From Microbulbifer pacificus (GTDB lineage Bacteria; Pseudomonadota; Gammaproteobacteria; Pseudomonadales; Cellvibrionaceae), in the NCBI RefSeq assembly GCF_002959965.1, contig NZ_PREV01000026.1, positions 317,501 through 381,500 on the forward strand: a stretch of DNA of 64,000 nucleotides, given 5' to 3'. The translations under genes and the position numbers were made by a program. This document shows, in pieces, positions 63,697 to 64,000 of the stretch. The notes below the pieces were generated by a model. The model had not been told where the DNA came from, did no database searches, and saw only the letters and a program-made list of their open reading frames with translations. Each line of letters begins with the position of its first letter. Position 1 is the stretch's first letter.

Positions 63697-64000
63697 GTGA
63701 ACAATGCCGAAAACCTTATGCAAAACAAGCAGTTGAGTGAGCAGGCCGCCGGCCAGCCGGCACAGCCACTGCAACAGCTGCTGACCCGGCCGGATATCTG
63801 GCAGCTGGCCAACCGTCAGCGTCAGCCCCGTACCGGCATCAGCACCGGCTACCGCGGTCTCGATGCATTGCTCGCCAGTCACGGCTGGCCCCGCGGCGCC
63901 AGCACCGAGCTGCTGGTGGACAAGGCCGGTATCGGCGAGATCAACCTGATCCTCCCCGCACTGGCAGAGATGACCCGGCAAAACCGCATGGTGATCCTGA
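63697..64000 (+). CDS. imuA: ImuA-type SOS mutagenesis protein (5' part)
   Basis: 101 codons visible, running off the right edge. From the GTG: Gln-rich N-terminus, then LLTRPDIWQLANRQRQP, ISTGYRGLDALLASHGWPRG and STELLVDKAGIGEINLILPAL, the RecA-like ImuA (SulA-related) pattern. An ATG at 63718 is an alternative start. ImuA acts with ImuB and DnaE2 in error-prone lesion bypass; the two LexA boxes just upstream support SOS control. The partners should lie beyond the window. Confidence 0.85.
   Translation, partial: MNNAENLMQNKQLSEQAAGQPAQPLQQLLTRPDIWQLANRQRQPRTGISTGYRGLDALLASHGWPRGASTELLVDKAGIGEINLILPALAEMTRQNRMVIL

Overview
The window looks like a piece of the chromosome of a marine, polysaccharide-degrading gammaproteobacterium, most probably Microbulbifer or a close relative in the Cellvibrionales. 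The reasons are two GH18 chitinases with CBM5/12-type modules, a poly-serine linker typical of that group, a TonB-dependent receptor, a gammaproteobacterial sdhCDAB-sucAB-lpd-sucCD operon divergent from gltA, and a LexA-controlled imuA-type mutagenesis gene at the right end. The species is inferred; no rRNA or tRNA gene is present to confirm it.

Layout. 1-8260 holds a probable organophosphonate (aminoethylphosphonate-type) acquisition and breakdown locus: a TonB receptor (cut by the window edge), a twelve-helix-type permease, an FAD amine oxidoreductase, a PhnZ-like HD protein, PhnX phosphonatase, a GntR/UTRA repressor, and an exported alkaline-phosphatase-superfamily phosphodiesterase carrying four hemopexin repeats. 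Three TGGTCTAGACCA-type palindromes sit in front of the receptor, the permease and the phosphodiesterase and tie them into one predicted regulon. 8275-26375 is mostly housekeeping and stress genes: AAA ATPase, Orn/Lys/Arg decarboxylase, Nudix hydrolase, outer membrane phospholipase A, NfeD and SPFH proteins, GNAT, carbonic anhydrase, a double rubredoxin-rubredoxin reductase fusion, flavin reductase, GDPD, catalase, selD-mnmH, and an ECF42-type sigma factor with a DGPF/YCII partner. 26450-28364 is a small class 3 lipase cassette that resembles an effector/accessory unit.

28570-41858 carries the TCA genes: sdhCDAB, sucAB, lpd and sucCD on the minus strand, with strong intercistronic hairpins, and gltA divergently on the plus strand. 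42009-46557 carries two multidomain GH18 chitinases, the larger one preceded by a striking double operator. 47338-57780 is an AT-richer accessory region: a very unusual alpha-toroid/MurF-type ligase fusion, a leaderless serine DD-peptidase-like protein, and a 2024-residue BapA-like type I secreted adhesin containing a 537-residue and an 83-residue poly(Asp-Ala) tract. 58274-64000 returns to ordinary genes: a glycine-zipper lipoprotein, a DUF3820 protein, an S46 dipeptidyl peptidase, a small zinc-ribbon-like protein, a YhiN/HI0933 flavoprotein, dcd, and the start of imuA behind two tandem LexA boxes.

The strongest candidates for undescribed biology are the phosphonate regulon with its hemopexin phosphodiesterase, the MurF-fusion/leaderless peptidase pair, and the poly(Asp-Ala) adhesin. 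Many long open frames opposite the TCA genes, the decarboxylase and the Asp-Ala repeat are shadows and were left out.
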